From Apteryx mantelli (Eukaryota; Chordata; Aves; Apterygiformes; Apterygidae): a stretch of DNA of 64,000 bases. The notes under the pieces are model-generated. The model had not been told where the DNA came from and searched no databases. It was given only the letters and a program-made list of their open reading frames with translations. Location of the stretch: assembly GCF_036417845.1 (NCBI RefSeq), contig NC_089985.1:30772583-30836582 (forward strand), given 5' to 3'. The translations under genes and the position numbers were made by a program. Every line of letters starts with the position of its first letter. Position 1 is the first letter of the stretch. Below are positions 12,101 through 29,593 of this stretch, piece by piece.

Positions 12101-15100
12101 GCTCAGCATGCAGGCAGGCCAGGTGAGCAGCGCAGCACTTCTCCCAGGGACAAGCAGCAGAGTCCTTGAGCTCTCCACATGCTCTGACTGGGAGTCACGG
12201 GTGCCTTGCTGAACCACAGTGAGCAGGCTGTTCTGCATCCTGTTGGGTTAGAGCTTGGCCAGGCAGGTAGGTGCTGACCATCCCTCACAGGCCCTGGTGG
12301 CCAGCCAAGTTCCTGTGCCATTCCTGAACTGGAGGATCTGCTCCATCAGCCATGCAGCCTGGAAAGAGACAGTGGTGTGCTCTGAGGAAATGAGTTGAAG
12401 GACAGAACCCCTAGATTGCATCTTTGCAGGGCCTGCAACCACAATGCCCCTGTTAATGGAGTGGTAGGAGTTTCCTAGCCAGATACAAGAGGGTTTTTCT
12501 GTGTGCTCCGGAGTGCTGCAAGAATTGGTTGTGTAGGTCTTCCCTTGTATCTCATGCTTGCTGGAAGAATAGGGTCTCAGTGGCCTCTCATTCCCACCCT
12601 TCCTTCCTGTCTCTGAAGAGTGTGCTGTAGAAGAGGAGCCTGCTCTGAAGAAGTGCCTGAGGGGTCTCCCAACTGCTACAGAGGAGAGAATTTTCTCACT
12701 GTCCTTTCTGTGCCTGGCCTAGCTCTTCTCCACTGAGAGTTTTCAGTTTGCTGAACAGCAAGGGCTGCATGCTGGAGAGCTAGTGCTCACCTCTGCACTT
12801 TGTCTGCTGCAGCAAAGGACAGAGGGGGAAGGTTCCAGTTTCTGAGAAGGCTGACATTTAAAGACCTGCCCTGGCCATGGCTCCTTTCGCTAGCCCAGCA
12901 CCTGGGAGGTGCTCTGGCACCAAACAGGAAGAGGGCAGATTGGTACTGAGAGGCCACGGGGCTGGAGCAGGGTTACCGGTGCTGGGGAAAGCAGCTGGAC
13001 CTACCTGGTACAGCCTCCTTACTGGAAGAGCCCCACAGGGCCCCATTGCACAGAGAAAAAAGCTTCTCCATCTACATCAGACGTGGACTGGTGTGTGCTC
13101 AGACTGGGCCGGTGTTCTGTGCTCCCTGGGTGGAGATGTCCTATGGGAAAGAGCACTTCCAATATCAGACCACACTTTCCCCATGGCACTGATGGAGTGA
13201 GAAGCAGGTGCTGCTGTGAGCCTGCAGGAGAGCTTGGGGTCTCTGGCTACTGCTGCTCTGTTTGGCTAGGAGAAGCACCGTTCAGGTAGGTGGCTTTTGT
13301 TACCTGAGCTTGTTGGAAGACTCTTGTGCCAGCTGAACAGTTTTGCAGTGTGCAGGACGTGGGTTAAAACTGGCCCCCTGGACTGGCAAAGGACAGGACC
13401 TTATGGCTGGATGGTATCACTAGAGGGTTAACTACCCTTGCCAGCAATGTGCTGCTGGGGGGAGAGTGCTCTTAGTCACCGTACTGGGAACCCAGCGCAG
13501 GGCTGGGGGGGCTGAGGCGTGGCGAGAGGGTCTTCTGTGACTAAATCTAAGAAGCATCTTGCAGACTGTCCAGTACAGGGCTGGCTAGACCTCTGTGGTG
13601 AGAGCGCAGCAGCTGTGATGAGTGAACATGTTTCTAAACCATTATACTGCTGCTAGCTATCAGATGTTGTCTCTAGCATGTCATCAAGAATGATGCATAC
13701 AGTTTGTATATACACACACAAGTATAATCTGGTCCCGATCACACCATTGAAGCCCCCTTTGTATCTAGCCTGGAAGCTGATCCCTGGGACTGTACCAGGG
13801 ATGCCTTTGATATCCCAAATCCAGGTCCTCTCCCACAGTGCATGATACAAAGGGTCAGAAAGGAGGTGGGGTAACCCTGAAACCTGCTACTCAGTCTTCT
13901 CATCTCCAGCATACGTTCCCAGCACTGACCAGATGTGGACTGTCTGTAGAGGAGAAGGGGTGGGGGAAATAACTGGATTTTGCTCCCAGTGGAGGCCATG
14001 GCAGATGGCCATGTCTCCTGAGCGCTGCCAGCTGAAAGCTGTCCTTGCTGTCATCCTGGGAAACAGGCTCAGAAGATGGCAGGGTTATGCAGTGCTGCAG
14101 TAGCTCTGCACACAGCTCAGCCCAAGGCTGCAGTGTGGAAAGGAGCCAGGCTCCCAGCTTGGGCTCTCAGCCCTCCACGAGCAGAGCAGGGCCACCCTGC
14201 TGTGAGTCTGTCATCCCAGAAGAGCTGTGGCTGCTGTCCCCAGTGTTGCAGTGACAGCAGGACAGGATATGGGGCTGCTGTCCTCAGTGCTGGCCCACAG
14301 CTATAAGCAGGGTGGTATCCTGGTCAGGGCACAGATGTGGCCCTCCTATGCAGCAGGACTCCCTATGGCATGGCAGAAACCCTTCTCGTGGAGTGGCAAG
14401 TGCAGGCTGAAGCACTTCTGTCTGGTAACTGCCCCCCTGCCATGCCACAAGGTGCCAGCATGGTGGGGGGAGGCAAGCCATTGCATGGCAATGACCCTTG
14501 TGCCACAGCTCAGGTGGCCCCAGCAGCAGTGGAACAGCAAAGGGTTGAACCCCACAGTGGCTGATGGGATCACCGAGCAGAGGAAACACAAAGCTTTTCT
14601 GATCTCATACTTACTTGTTGCTCAGGAAGTGCCAAGCAACCTTGGCATCTCGTTTCCTTCTCCGTCCTGGAACCAAAACAGAGTGCATTGCTGGTCTAGA
14701 CTGGGGGCAAAACACTGGGTTAGTGCTTGAAATTACTGCTGTGACCCCAGAGTCGCCAAGAGGAGAAGAACAAAACACGGCGGTGTCTGTTCTCTGCTGG
14801 GCCCTGCATGGCTGCCCCTGTCCCAGGAGCACTGCCTCTGCCTGTCCTGCTCTGTTGGGACAGGAAACCTCTGTCCTGTGTCTGTGTCTGAAGCATTTGT
14901 GTGTACACCACCTTGGCATCTATCCTCAGCTCTTGGGGTCGGAGTTCCCTGACTGTAGTGAACTGCCTGGATGTTTGACTGACATTTTCTTGAGGGTAAA
15001 AGTGATGGTTTCTTTCTGTGCTGTGTAAATCTGCTGTGTATCATGAGTGTGCCCAGGTAAGTGTGTGCCCAGGCAGAGGCTGTCTGGGGCACCAGGTTCC

Positions 15101-16514
15101 TAGGAGTCTTTCTGGCTGCCTCTGTAGAGTTGTGTTTATTCTGTCCATCTGTGTGCCTTGCAGGCTCTGAAAAGGAAGCCGGACCTCTTCCTGTGTAGCA
15201 ACCTGGATGTCAAAGCAGTGTTTCAGTGTGGTGAGTACCCTGAGCATGCCCACATGCATTATACGTGCAGACATGCGCTCCAAACCCCTCTGCTGAGAAA
15301 CCAGTCTGCTCTTCCTGCAGACTTGGGAACAGACCAGCCGTGGGTATGGGGTACCACAAAGCTGTTTTGGGAAGGTGTGTGGGGTTTCTGGCTGCTAACT
15401 TGAATGCCTTCTGTCCACAGGTGTCCTTTCTCTCAAGTTCCCTGAGGCCCCGACAGTCAAAGCATCCTGTGGCTTTTTTGTGAGTATTGTGGCTGCCTCA
15501 GGCATGTTTGTTCATCCCCAGATCATGCAGCAAAAGGGATGTGCTGCTGGCTCTCCAGAGCTGCCAGAATAATCTCTTTTCTAAAGCCTATCCCCTTCCG
15601 TCCCCATCCAGCTCAGACCTTCCCAGAAGCCAAAACCTGGGAGCAGGGAGGGCAAGAGGGCAGTTCTGGGGCCTCCTGTGCACTGGGGGATCCTCCGGAC
15701 CCAGGTCAGGCGAGGGAGCTGCTGCCCAGAGCCTGCTTTAGCATTGACTGGCCTGGACTGTGTGTTGCAGACAGAGCTGCTGCCCCGCTGCGGAGAGGTT
15801 GCCCCAGTGGCACAAGTTGTGCATGAAAACGGCAAGGTGCTGCTGCAGGCTGTGCTGGAGGTGAGTGGCATGGGGACCGTGGGCTCCAGGGCAGGCCCCT
15901 GGGCAGCTCTGAGCTCTGCACTCAGGGAGCATCCCCTGCAGAGCTGGGGGCAAAGGGCCAGGGAGCAAGGGTGGGTGCAGGCAGGGTGACACCAGATCTC
16001 CCTGGTTTTGGGAGGCAGCGACCACTGAGCTGAGCTTAGCACCCCCCCAGCGCAGGGCTCAACAGGGTCTGTCTGCTCTGTTGCAGGGTATTGGTGGCCA
16101 GGCCTCCCGCAGCCTCATGGATCACTTTGCAGAAATCCTCTTTGCCTTGAACAAGCACTGCTTCAGCTACCTGAGCATCTGGATCAAGGAGGCCATGCAG
16201 CAGGATGGCTTCCCCTCGGCCCGTGTCAGCCCCGAGCAGAAAGAGACTTTTAGCCAGCAGATTCTCAGGTTTGTGCGTCCCTTGCCGCTGCGCTGTGGTG
16301 GCCGGGCAGTGGCTGTGCCCCTGCGGGGTGGGAATAACCCCTGCTGTGCGACTGCATGCTGCAGTCCCTGTCCGTCCTGCCCACCTCATCTTTGTACCCC
16401 TCTGTTTGTGTTAGCAGAGAGCGTGTGAACAAGCGGCGAGTGAAGGAGATGGTGAAGGAGTTCACCCTGCTGTGCCGAGGGCTGCATGGCACGGAGTACA
16501 CAGCAGACTACTGA
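161..16514 (+). CDS. IPO13: Importin-13, C-terminal part (partial, 13 exons, 450 residues)
   Basis: Importin-13 is a karyopherin-beta that carries cargo into the nucleus and also exports some cargo, under RanGTP control. Exons: 161-342, 1125-1151, 1931-2065, 2694-2837, 3262-3342, 3990-4127, 4641-4737, 6626-6678, 15164-15230, 15421-15479, 15771-15860, 16087-16268, 16418-16514. All have AG/GT borders and compatible phases. The translation follows human IPO13 almost residue for residue, for example KKICRECKYDLPPYAANIVA, LLSNLFTTLDISHH, SVCAIFEKSVKTLLDDFAPM and the end LHGTEYTADY. These are the C-terminal HEAT repeats, roughly residues 510-963 of about 963. The first half lies left of the window, and the first exon begins with a split Gly codon. 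Exon 2 here is a 27-bp microexon (EVLMKQIHK). The intron 6679-15163 is unusually long for this gene. Identity is near certain. Confidence 0.97.
600..660 (+). mobile_element. CR1 LINE 3'-end fragment
   Basis: A short stretch resembles the conserved 3' tail of sauropsid CR1 elements: an 'actg..ggagacag.atactggg' block followed by 'ggaccattggtctgatcc'. It is a decayed, 5'-truncated copy in an IPO13 intron. Recognised from memory of the consensus; no alignment was run. Confidence 0.6.
1446..1687 (+). repeat. Copy A of a dispersed intronic repeat (shorter form)
   Basis: This segment matches 5638-6026 in the same orientation. The shared blocks are 'gaggcagagatgc', 'gcagcagcaggt', 'agggtgggac.ctt' and a nearly identical 3' stretch running through 'gagatctctgggcactaaac' (around 1640). 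It lacks about 135 bp present in the middle of the other copy. The family was not recognised. It lies in the IPO13 intron 1152-1930. Confidence 0.75.
3436..3479 (+). repeat. Short hairpin with 19-bp stem and 6-nt loop
   Basis: Left arm 3436-3454 begins GCCCAAATACAG. Right arm 3461-3479 ends CTGTATTTGGGC. The two arms are reverse complements except for one position, with loop CATTTC between them. It lies in the IPO13 intron 3343-3989. The flanks do not obviously extend the stem, so a standard microRNA precursor is not demonstrated. Confidence 0.7.
5638..6026 (+). repeat. Copy B of the dispersed intronic repeat (longer form)
   Basis: Same family and orientation as 1446-1687. It carries an additional central piece, roughly 5735-5868, that is missing from copy A. 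The last 90 bp are almost identical between copies. It lies in the IPO13 intron 4738-6625. This is either an intragenic duplication or two insertions of an unrecognised element. Confidence 0.75.
8140..8405 (+). mobile_element. CR1 LINE 3' UTR fragment
   Basis: The stretch 8300-8390 has the CR1 tail signature: 'gggcatctgcttttggccac' followed by 'gtctgagacagg' and 'tttggtctgacccagtagg'. The 150 bp upstream resemble the CR1 3' UTR more loosely, so the left edge is approximate. The copy is old, truncated and in sense orientation within IPO13. Confidence 0.7.
8900..9430 (+). mobile_element. Diverged CR1 LINE 3' portion
   Basis: Weak but ordered similarity to the CR1 reverse-transcriptase end and 3' UTR: 'gagacctcaactgga', 'agagaaaagcatc.agaatgatcag', 'aaaagtaacaggatgaaatc', 'caggttaggcagtagcaaa' and, near 9395, 'gagactcttccaaccctgg'. 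It has many indels and is clearly inactive. The boundaries are approximate. Confidence 0.65.
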
Positions 16515-18605
16515 GCACCTGGCCAGGAACGCGGACAGTTTGCCCGGACCAGCTCTTCCCTGCAAGGAAGCCCCCATCCTCCCTGCCCTGCTGCAGTACG
16601 GCTCGTAGAATAACCCTCCAACTAGAATTAACCCACTTGGGACGCTCCTCAGCTAGAATTGGTGGCTGCATCTTGGTGTCAGCATCTCTGTTCCCCCAGC
16701 ATGCTCCCCCCTCGCAGGGGACGGGAGTGCCAGCTGCAGGACGCGGGGGGAGCCTGGGCAGGACTGCCCCAGCACGGACTGCCCCGTGCTGCGCTGCGGC
16801 TGGGCTGCCGGCCCTTCCCCAGCACTCTCCCGTGGGCGCCTGCTCCCCGCAGAGGGGAAGCTGCCTCCGTGCCCACGGCAGTGACTGGCTGTGCTGTGCA
16901 GGGGGTCTCACCCCCTGCTAGTTTGTATGTGTGTGGTTGGGAGGGGGGAGGCCCTGCACCTAATTACATTAAGGATATTTCTATGTTGTAGCTGTCATTA
17001 TTGCAGTGCCCAGACTTTGACTGCCCCTTTCCTCTGGGAAAGAGCCCATCTGGGGGGGACACAGAGGAGGTTAAATCAAGCTTGGGGCTCTTCAAAGCCT
17101 CCTGTTCCTCTCTGGCTACAGGAGGCACAGCAGGAGCACAAATGGAAGCAGCTGTTGGCCTAGCTGGCCCAGGAAGTGAGTGGCTGGAGACTACCATGAG
17201 GTTGTGACAGACCTGGGGGGACAAGTGGGAAGGGCTGGCAGGGAGGGCAGAGATAGCACTGCTCCCCTTGGCTCAGCGCTGGGCCATACTCCTGTAGGGA
17301 GCAGATGGGAGCAGGCTGTGCTGCCTGGGGGGTGTCCTCCCATCAGGCAGGGTCAGTGCAGAGCAGGCAGGTGGCTGCCCTGCAGCTGGGCTCTGGTGCC
17401 AGGTTGCGGAGGGATGAGGGGGTGAAGATGCCTCCCACCTCCCTCAGCTGAGGTGCTGTTCCTGCTGCAGGCTGGTTTGGCCTGGGACAGCTCCGTCCTC
17501 CACACTGGGGTTATAAAGCACAAGGGAGAGGGGACCCTAAATCTTGTTAGCAGCTCTCCCTCAGGGCTTTAGGGGCAAGATGAGGGATTGCAGGACTGGG
17601 CCCAGCACCAGAAGCTGCCTGCCCCAGGCATGCATCACTTCCTCTGCGGTGCCCTGGCCTGTACTGTGCAAGGCAAGGGGGCAGGAGCCATGGGGAGCCG
17701 GCAGCTGTGCCCTGCCCATGGGTCTGGCTCCTGCTGCTAACCCCGCAGAGGAGCCAGTGGGCATGCGAGGCGCATGGGCCAAATGCAGCCTCGAGGAGGG
17801 AGCAGAAGCGGTTCTGGTCCACAAGCAGGGGGACAGACTCCAGCCCCTCTGCAGAGGGGATCCTCCCTGCAGCACTGACTGTATGTGCCCTGATCCTGTT
17901 CATCACAGCACCTGTGGGCTTGTTCACACCAGGAGCCACTCTCTCTGTTTGCTTTAGTTTCCTAGCAGGATGTGCTAGTGTGCTCTTTCTTTTCAGGGCT
18001 TCCCACTTACTCTGATTTTTCTGTTCTCTCAGACTGGTTTTACCTAATTAATAAGGCTGCACTTCTGTAGCAAGTACTGCAATCTGTGTTTTTACTTTGG
18101 GACCTCTGATATCACCCCCAGTCTGCATTCTTCAGCCCATGTTTTATGCTAGAAGACAGTTCACTCACACCAACTCTCCATTTAGTTCAGCTTTAGATAA
18201 TAGCAATAACCAGACAAGCCCCGAGTCCCGGTATTGACAGCTCGATGCAAGGCTTGTGCCCTTTCCCCAGTAGTGCGAAAACTCCTATTGACTGGGCCAT
18301 GGAGTGAGCCCCTGGAGGCCAGGTTAGGGCCAAGCGCCTTGTCTCGGCCCCGCTGCTGCCCTGGCTGTGCTCCGCAGCGTGCCATGGGCATCACTGAACC
18401 CCCGTGTGCCTCCTGCTCTCCCACTGCTGTGCTACAGGCTCCAGGGCCGCATCCAGCTGGGGCCGGCTAGAGGCAGCTCCCTGGCCCTACCTGGAATAGA
18501 GTCCAGATCCTTGTTAGACCATCGCAGGTCTGACACACCATGACAGGCCAGGTCCAGGCCCCTCCACCTGGCACCGCCCTGGTCCTGGCCGATGCTGCTG
18601 CAGCA
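16515..18605. other. IPO13 3' UTR and convergent IPO13/DPH2 intergenic region
   Basis: IPO13 stops at 16512-16514 and the DPH2 stop lies at 18606-18608 on the other strand, so both 3' UTRs face each other here. I find no canonical AATAAA on either strand. Weak variants are 'attaataagg' near 18045 (+) and AGTAAA near 18090 (-). Short open frames in the stretch look like chance. The transcript ends cannot be placed from sequence alone. Confidence 0.6.
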
Positions 18606-20799
18606 TCAGGGTTCCTCGCGGCCCTCGTCCTCGTAGGCGATGGCAATCCCTCGCCGGCCCTGCACGGCTTTGGAGACAGGCGTCTTCCCCAGCTGCTGCT
18701 CCAGGCCCCGCCAGCTGCGGGACTCCAGGAAGGAGGCTGGGAGGAGAGAGAGGAGGGAGCCATTACTGGAGAGCAGGGAGGCGGCACTGCCCCTGCGCCG
18801 GGGCTCACCCAACTGCGAAACCAAAGCACGAACCAGCAGGGCTGATCTCTGCAACTGCCCGTGTCTGGTCCCTGCAGGCCAGGGCGGTGCTGGGGGGCAG
18901 CTGGGGGGCCGGGGGGTTGCAGAAACGGACAGCACGCATATCCCCCGTGATCAGTGAGACGTCGGGAACAGCCTCCTCTGCGCAGACTGCTGGCGGGAGC
19001 TCGACGTGAGCACAGGCACCTGCCAGGAGACAGTAGTGTCAGCCTGAAGCTCGCACCCACCCTGCCGCCAGCACAGAGCTGGGTGACCACGGCCACCGGG
19101 GATGGGAGCAGGGCAGGACACACCGCTCTCCGCAGCTGGTTCCCAGCCATTACCTGGCAGCAAGTCTCGGAAGTCGGTGAGGTAGTTCCCGGTCCATTCC
19201 CGAGCCGGGTTACAGGCCAGCTCCAGCTCATAGGGGGTCACTACAGGCCGGTAGAAGTCGCTGGAGTCCAGCAGGGAGTTCTGAGCGCAGGCCACCAGGA
19301 CGAAGACATCAACTTCCAGGAAGTTGGCCAGCTTGGCAGGGTTCGGCTTCCCCACGGCCAGTGTGTAGCTGCGCTTGCCAGCCCGGCGCAGCAGCTCCCG
19401 GAGGTGCTGCAGCACGGCCAGGTAGCCCGCCACGCCGAGGGTGCCCACCAGGATGCCCACCACCCCGGCATCCCGGGCCCGCTCCACCAGGTAGAGGCGT
19501 CGCATCAGGGCCCGGTTGACATTGAAGGTCTCACGGCGGCCGCAGCCGGTGGCGGGGTCGAAAGAGCTGAAGGGGCAGCGGTTCCAGGTGAGCATGAAGC
19601 TGGTGAGGGCCAGGCCCTCGGCTCCCACGTAGAACATGGCGCAGTCCTGCAGCCCTCCCGGTGCCTCCACGGGGAACCGACGGCCGAACTGCCGCACCTC
19701 CCCAGGCAGCGCCTGGCTGGGAGGGTCCCCGCATGCCACACTGGAGAAGACAACGTTGGGGTACTCCTGGCATAACTGCTGCTCCAGCTCCCCTGAAGGG
19801 AGAAAGGAATGGGAATGAAACATAGGCACAGACCTGTCCTGCGGGGCTGGCACAGCAGAGGCGGCAGGCTATGGGGAGGAGAGCACAGAAATCAAGGCTG
19901 ACAGTGTCTCCGCCTGGCAACTCTGCAGAGCCCAGAGCACCACCGGAGACCTCCTCGCTGCCCTGGAGCACTCACCCATTGCATGGGCATAGACCACATC
20001 ACTCAGCACCACCACATGGCTCTGCCGGTCGGGGTAGAACTCCTGGAAGACCTCTGCACAGCGCTCGACGTCCAGGGGCTGCTGTCCGAAGATGTGCAGC
20101 ACCGGGAGCTTTCCGCAGGGGCTGAGGCAGGCCGGGCCGTAGTGCACCAGAGCCTCAGCACCCACGTGCTCGGCGGCCACTTCATCCACACAGCAGCTGC
20201 AGGGGGGCCCAGCGTCAGCCAGGGCCATGGGGGAGGCACGCAGGCCCGGCACCGCAGAGCTCCTCTCCCTCCTCCTCCTCCTGCCACCCTGCTCCCTGGC
20301 GCTGCGGCCTCCAGCCCAGGCAGCCCCCAGCCCCTCTGCAGCGAGGGGGAGGTGAGGCGAGAGAGGGAGCCCTTCCTGGCCCCAAGCAGCAGGGCCAGCC
20401 CCGACCCCCCCGAGGTGCCCCGTGGAGGCGGGCAGGGCCCCCGGGACACAGCCCCCCCGGCCCCGCACCGACCTGCCGTACGTGGTGTCCCCCAGGATGT
20501 ACATCTCGGCGCCGGTCGCCGCCTCCATGCGGGCTGCCACCGCCGCTGCGTCCGCCAGGAGCTCGTCGGGGAACTGCAGGGCGACCTGAGGGGGCAGGGG
20601 GTGAGACGCGGCCCCGCAGGCCCCGGCCCGGCCCCGGCCCCCCGGCCCGGCGCACCTTGCGGAACGCGCCACCCCGCACGAAGGCCGCGGCTCGGTCCGT
20701 CTCGTAGAAGCCGTCGAGGTCCCCGCGCGGCGCCGCCGCCACCGGGCCCGGCGCCCGCCGCAGCGCGGCCTCCCCGTCGCTGCTGAACGCCGTTGCCAT
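18606..20799 (-). CDS. DPH2: Diphthamide biosynthesis protein 2 (complete, 6 exons, 477 aa)
   Basis: DPH2 pairs with DPH1 in the iron-sulfur enzyme that transfers the 3-amino-3-carboxypropyl group of SAM to the His of elongation factor 2. This is the first step of diphthamide synthesis, in the cytosol. Exons in coding order: 20799-20656, 20585-20473, 20196-19976, 19792-19154, 19019-18834, 18736-18606. All phases fit. Family matches include [80 protein letters not shown] and [13 protein letters not shown]. Candidate cluster cysteines are C87/C88, C109 and C353. Length is near human (489). The donor of the last intron is an unusual GTTCGT, but only it gives the conserved join SPAASFL. Translation starts inside GCCATGG, next to the promoter shared with ATP6V0B. 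Confidence 0.97.
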
Positions 20800-21018
20800 G
20801 GCGCCGCGGGGTCAGGGGTCACGGGTCGGGGCAGCGGCCCCGCTCCCCTCCAGCCCACCGCCCGCCACGCGGGTACCCCCGCGCCGGCTTCCGGGCTGGG
20901 ACCAGGAGTCGGCCAATGAGAACACAGTACCGCCCCCTACTTTACCGGAAACCCCACCCCCGGTGGAGCGGGGCCGGAGCGGAGAATGGTAGCCAATGGA
21001 AAGAGGCGCCTGTCGCGT

Positions 21019-21040
21019 GGCATTCTGGTCTGTGTAGTTC
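21019..21040 (-). promoter_or_regulatory. ZNF143/THAP11 (SBS)-like site
   Basis: The minus strand reads AACTACA, then six bases, then CAGAATGCC. This resembles the composite site with ACTACA upstream of CCCAGAATGC, with several mismatches in the middle. It sits between the CCAAT boxes of the divergent promoter. Motif matched by eye only. Confidence 0.5.
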
Positions 21041-21091
21041 CTGCGCGGAGGTGGGCCAGGCAGCCAATAGCTGCGCGCCGTGGAGGCCGGG

Positions 21092-21150
21092 GGTCACGTG
21101 CTTTCCGCTCGGCCGCTGCGGTTCCGATCACGTGCCGCGGGTCAGGTGAC
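21092..21150 (+). promoter_or_regulatory. CACGTG / CLEAR-type E-box cluster
   Basis: GTCACGTGCT at 21093-21102 and ATCACGTGCC at 21127-21136 match 8 or fewer positions of the TFEB/TFE3 CLEAR consensus GTCACGTGAC and fit USF sites equally well. GTCAGGTGAC follows at 21141-21150. They lie 50-110 bp upstream of the ATP6V0B start. V-ATPase genes are known TFEB targets, so lysosomal-stress control is plausible but inferred. Confidence 0.6.
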
Positions 21151-21200
21151 GCGCCGAGCCCGGCCGCTCCGTCGCGTCCCGCGCCGCCGCCGCCGCCGCC

Positions 21201-29312
<8,112 letters not shown>

Positions 29313-29587
29313 GCCCTGTCTCACCCAGCCTGTTCCAGCCTGCCCCAGGAGGTGCTGTATATACTTATTTAATGTTTCTATCCTTGATTGGGGCGGGAGC
29401 TGCCCCCAAGCAGGAGTGGGAGCCCAGCTGTATAGACCCCCCCTCCTGCTGATCGGCCCCGTGGAAGAAACAAATATCTCTGTGTGAATTCTGCCCCCAG
29501 TGGCCTGGCCCAGCCTGGTGGGGGTCGTGCTGCTGCGTGTCCCCGGTGTGTGTAGAATCGATCAACAGTGCAATTCCGTGTCCGTGA

Positions 29588-29593
29588 AATAAA
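29588..29593 (+). terminator. ATP6V0B: Poly(A) signal AATAAA of ATP6V0B
   Basis: A canonical AATAAA lies 275 bp after the stop codon, followed within 40 bp by a T/G-rich stretch. It gives a 3' UTR of about 300 bp. Confidence 0.85.

Larger units (their letters stand above)
6679..15163 (+). other. IPO13: Large IPO13 intron (8.5 kb)
   Basis: The flanking exons are contiguous in the protein (...MQLLAQ / ALKRKPD...), so nothing coding is missing. Apart from decayed CR1 copies at 8140-8405 and 8900-9430, I see only unremarkable, moderately T-rich sequence. The open frames inside are short, lack recognisable domains and are probably chance. No nested gene is supported. Confidence 0.8.
20800..21200. 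promoter_or_regulatory. Divergent CpG-island promoter of DPH2 and ATP6V0B
   Basis: The two start codons (20799 on minus, 21201 on plus) lie 401 bp apart in a CpG-rich stretch without a TATA box. Visible sites are CCAAT at 20913, 20993 and 21064, an ETS-type CCGGAA at 20945-20950, a ZNF143/THAP11-like motif at 21019-21040, CACGTG at 21095-21100 and 21129-21134, and GTCAGGTGAC at 21141-21150. CCAAT, ETS and ZNF143 sites are typical of bidirectional housekeeping promoters. The exact start sites are not visible. Confidence 0.85.

Noticed and set aside
6679-15163. Possible nested gene in the large IPO13 intron
   Set aside because: Open frames are below about 170 codons, have no domains and show no consistent splice structure. 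The intron length can be explained by old repeats and unique filler.
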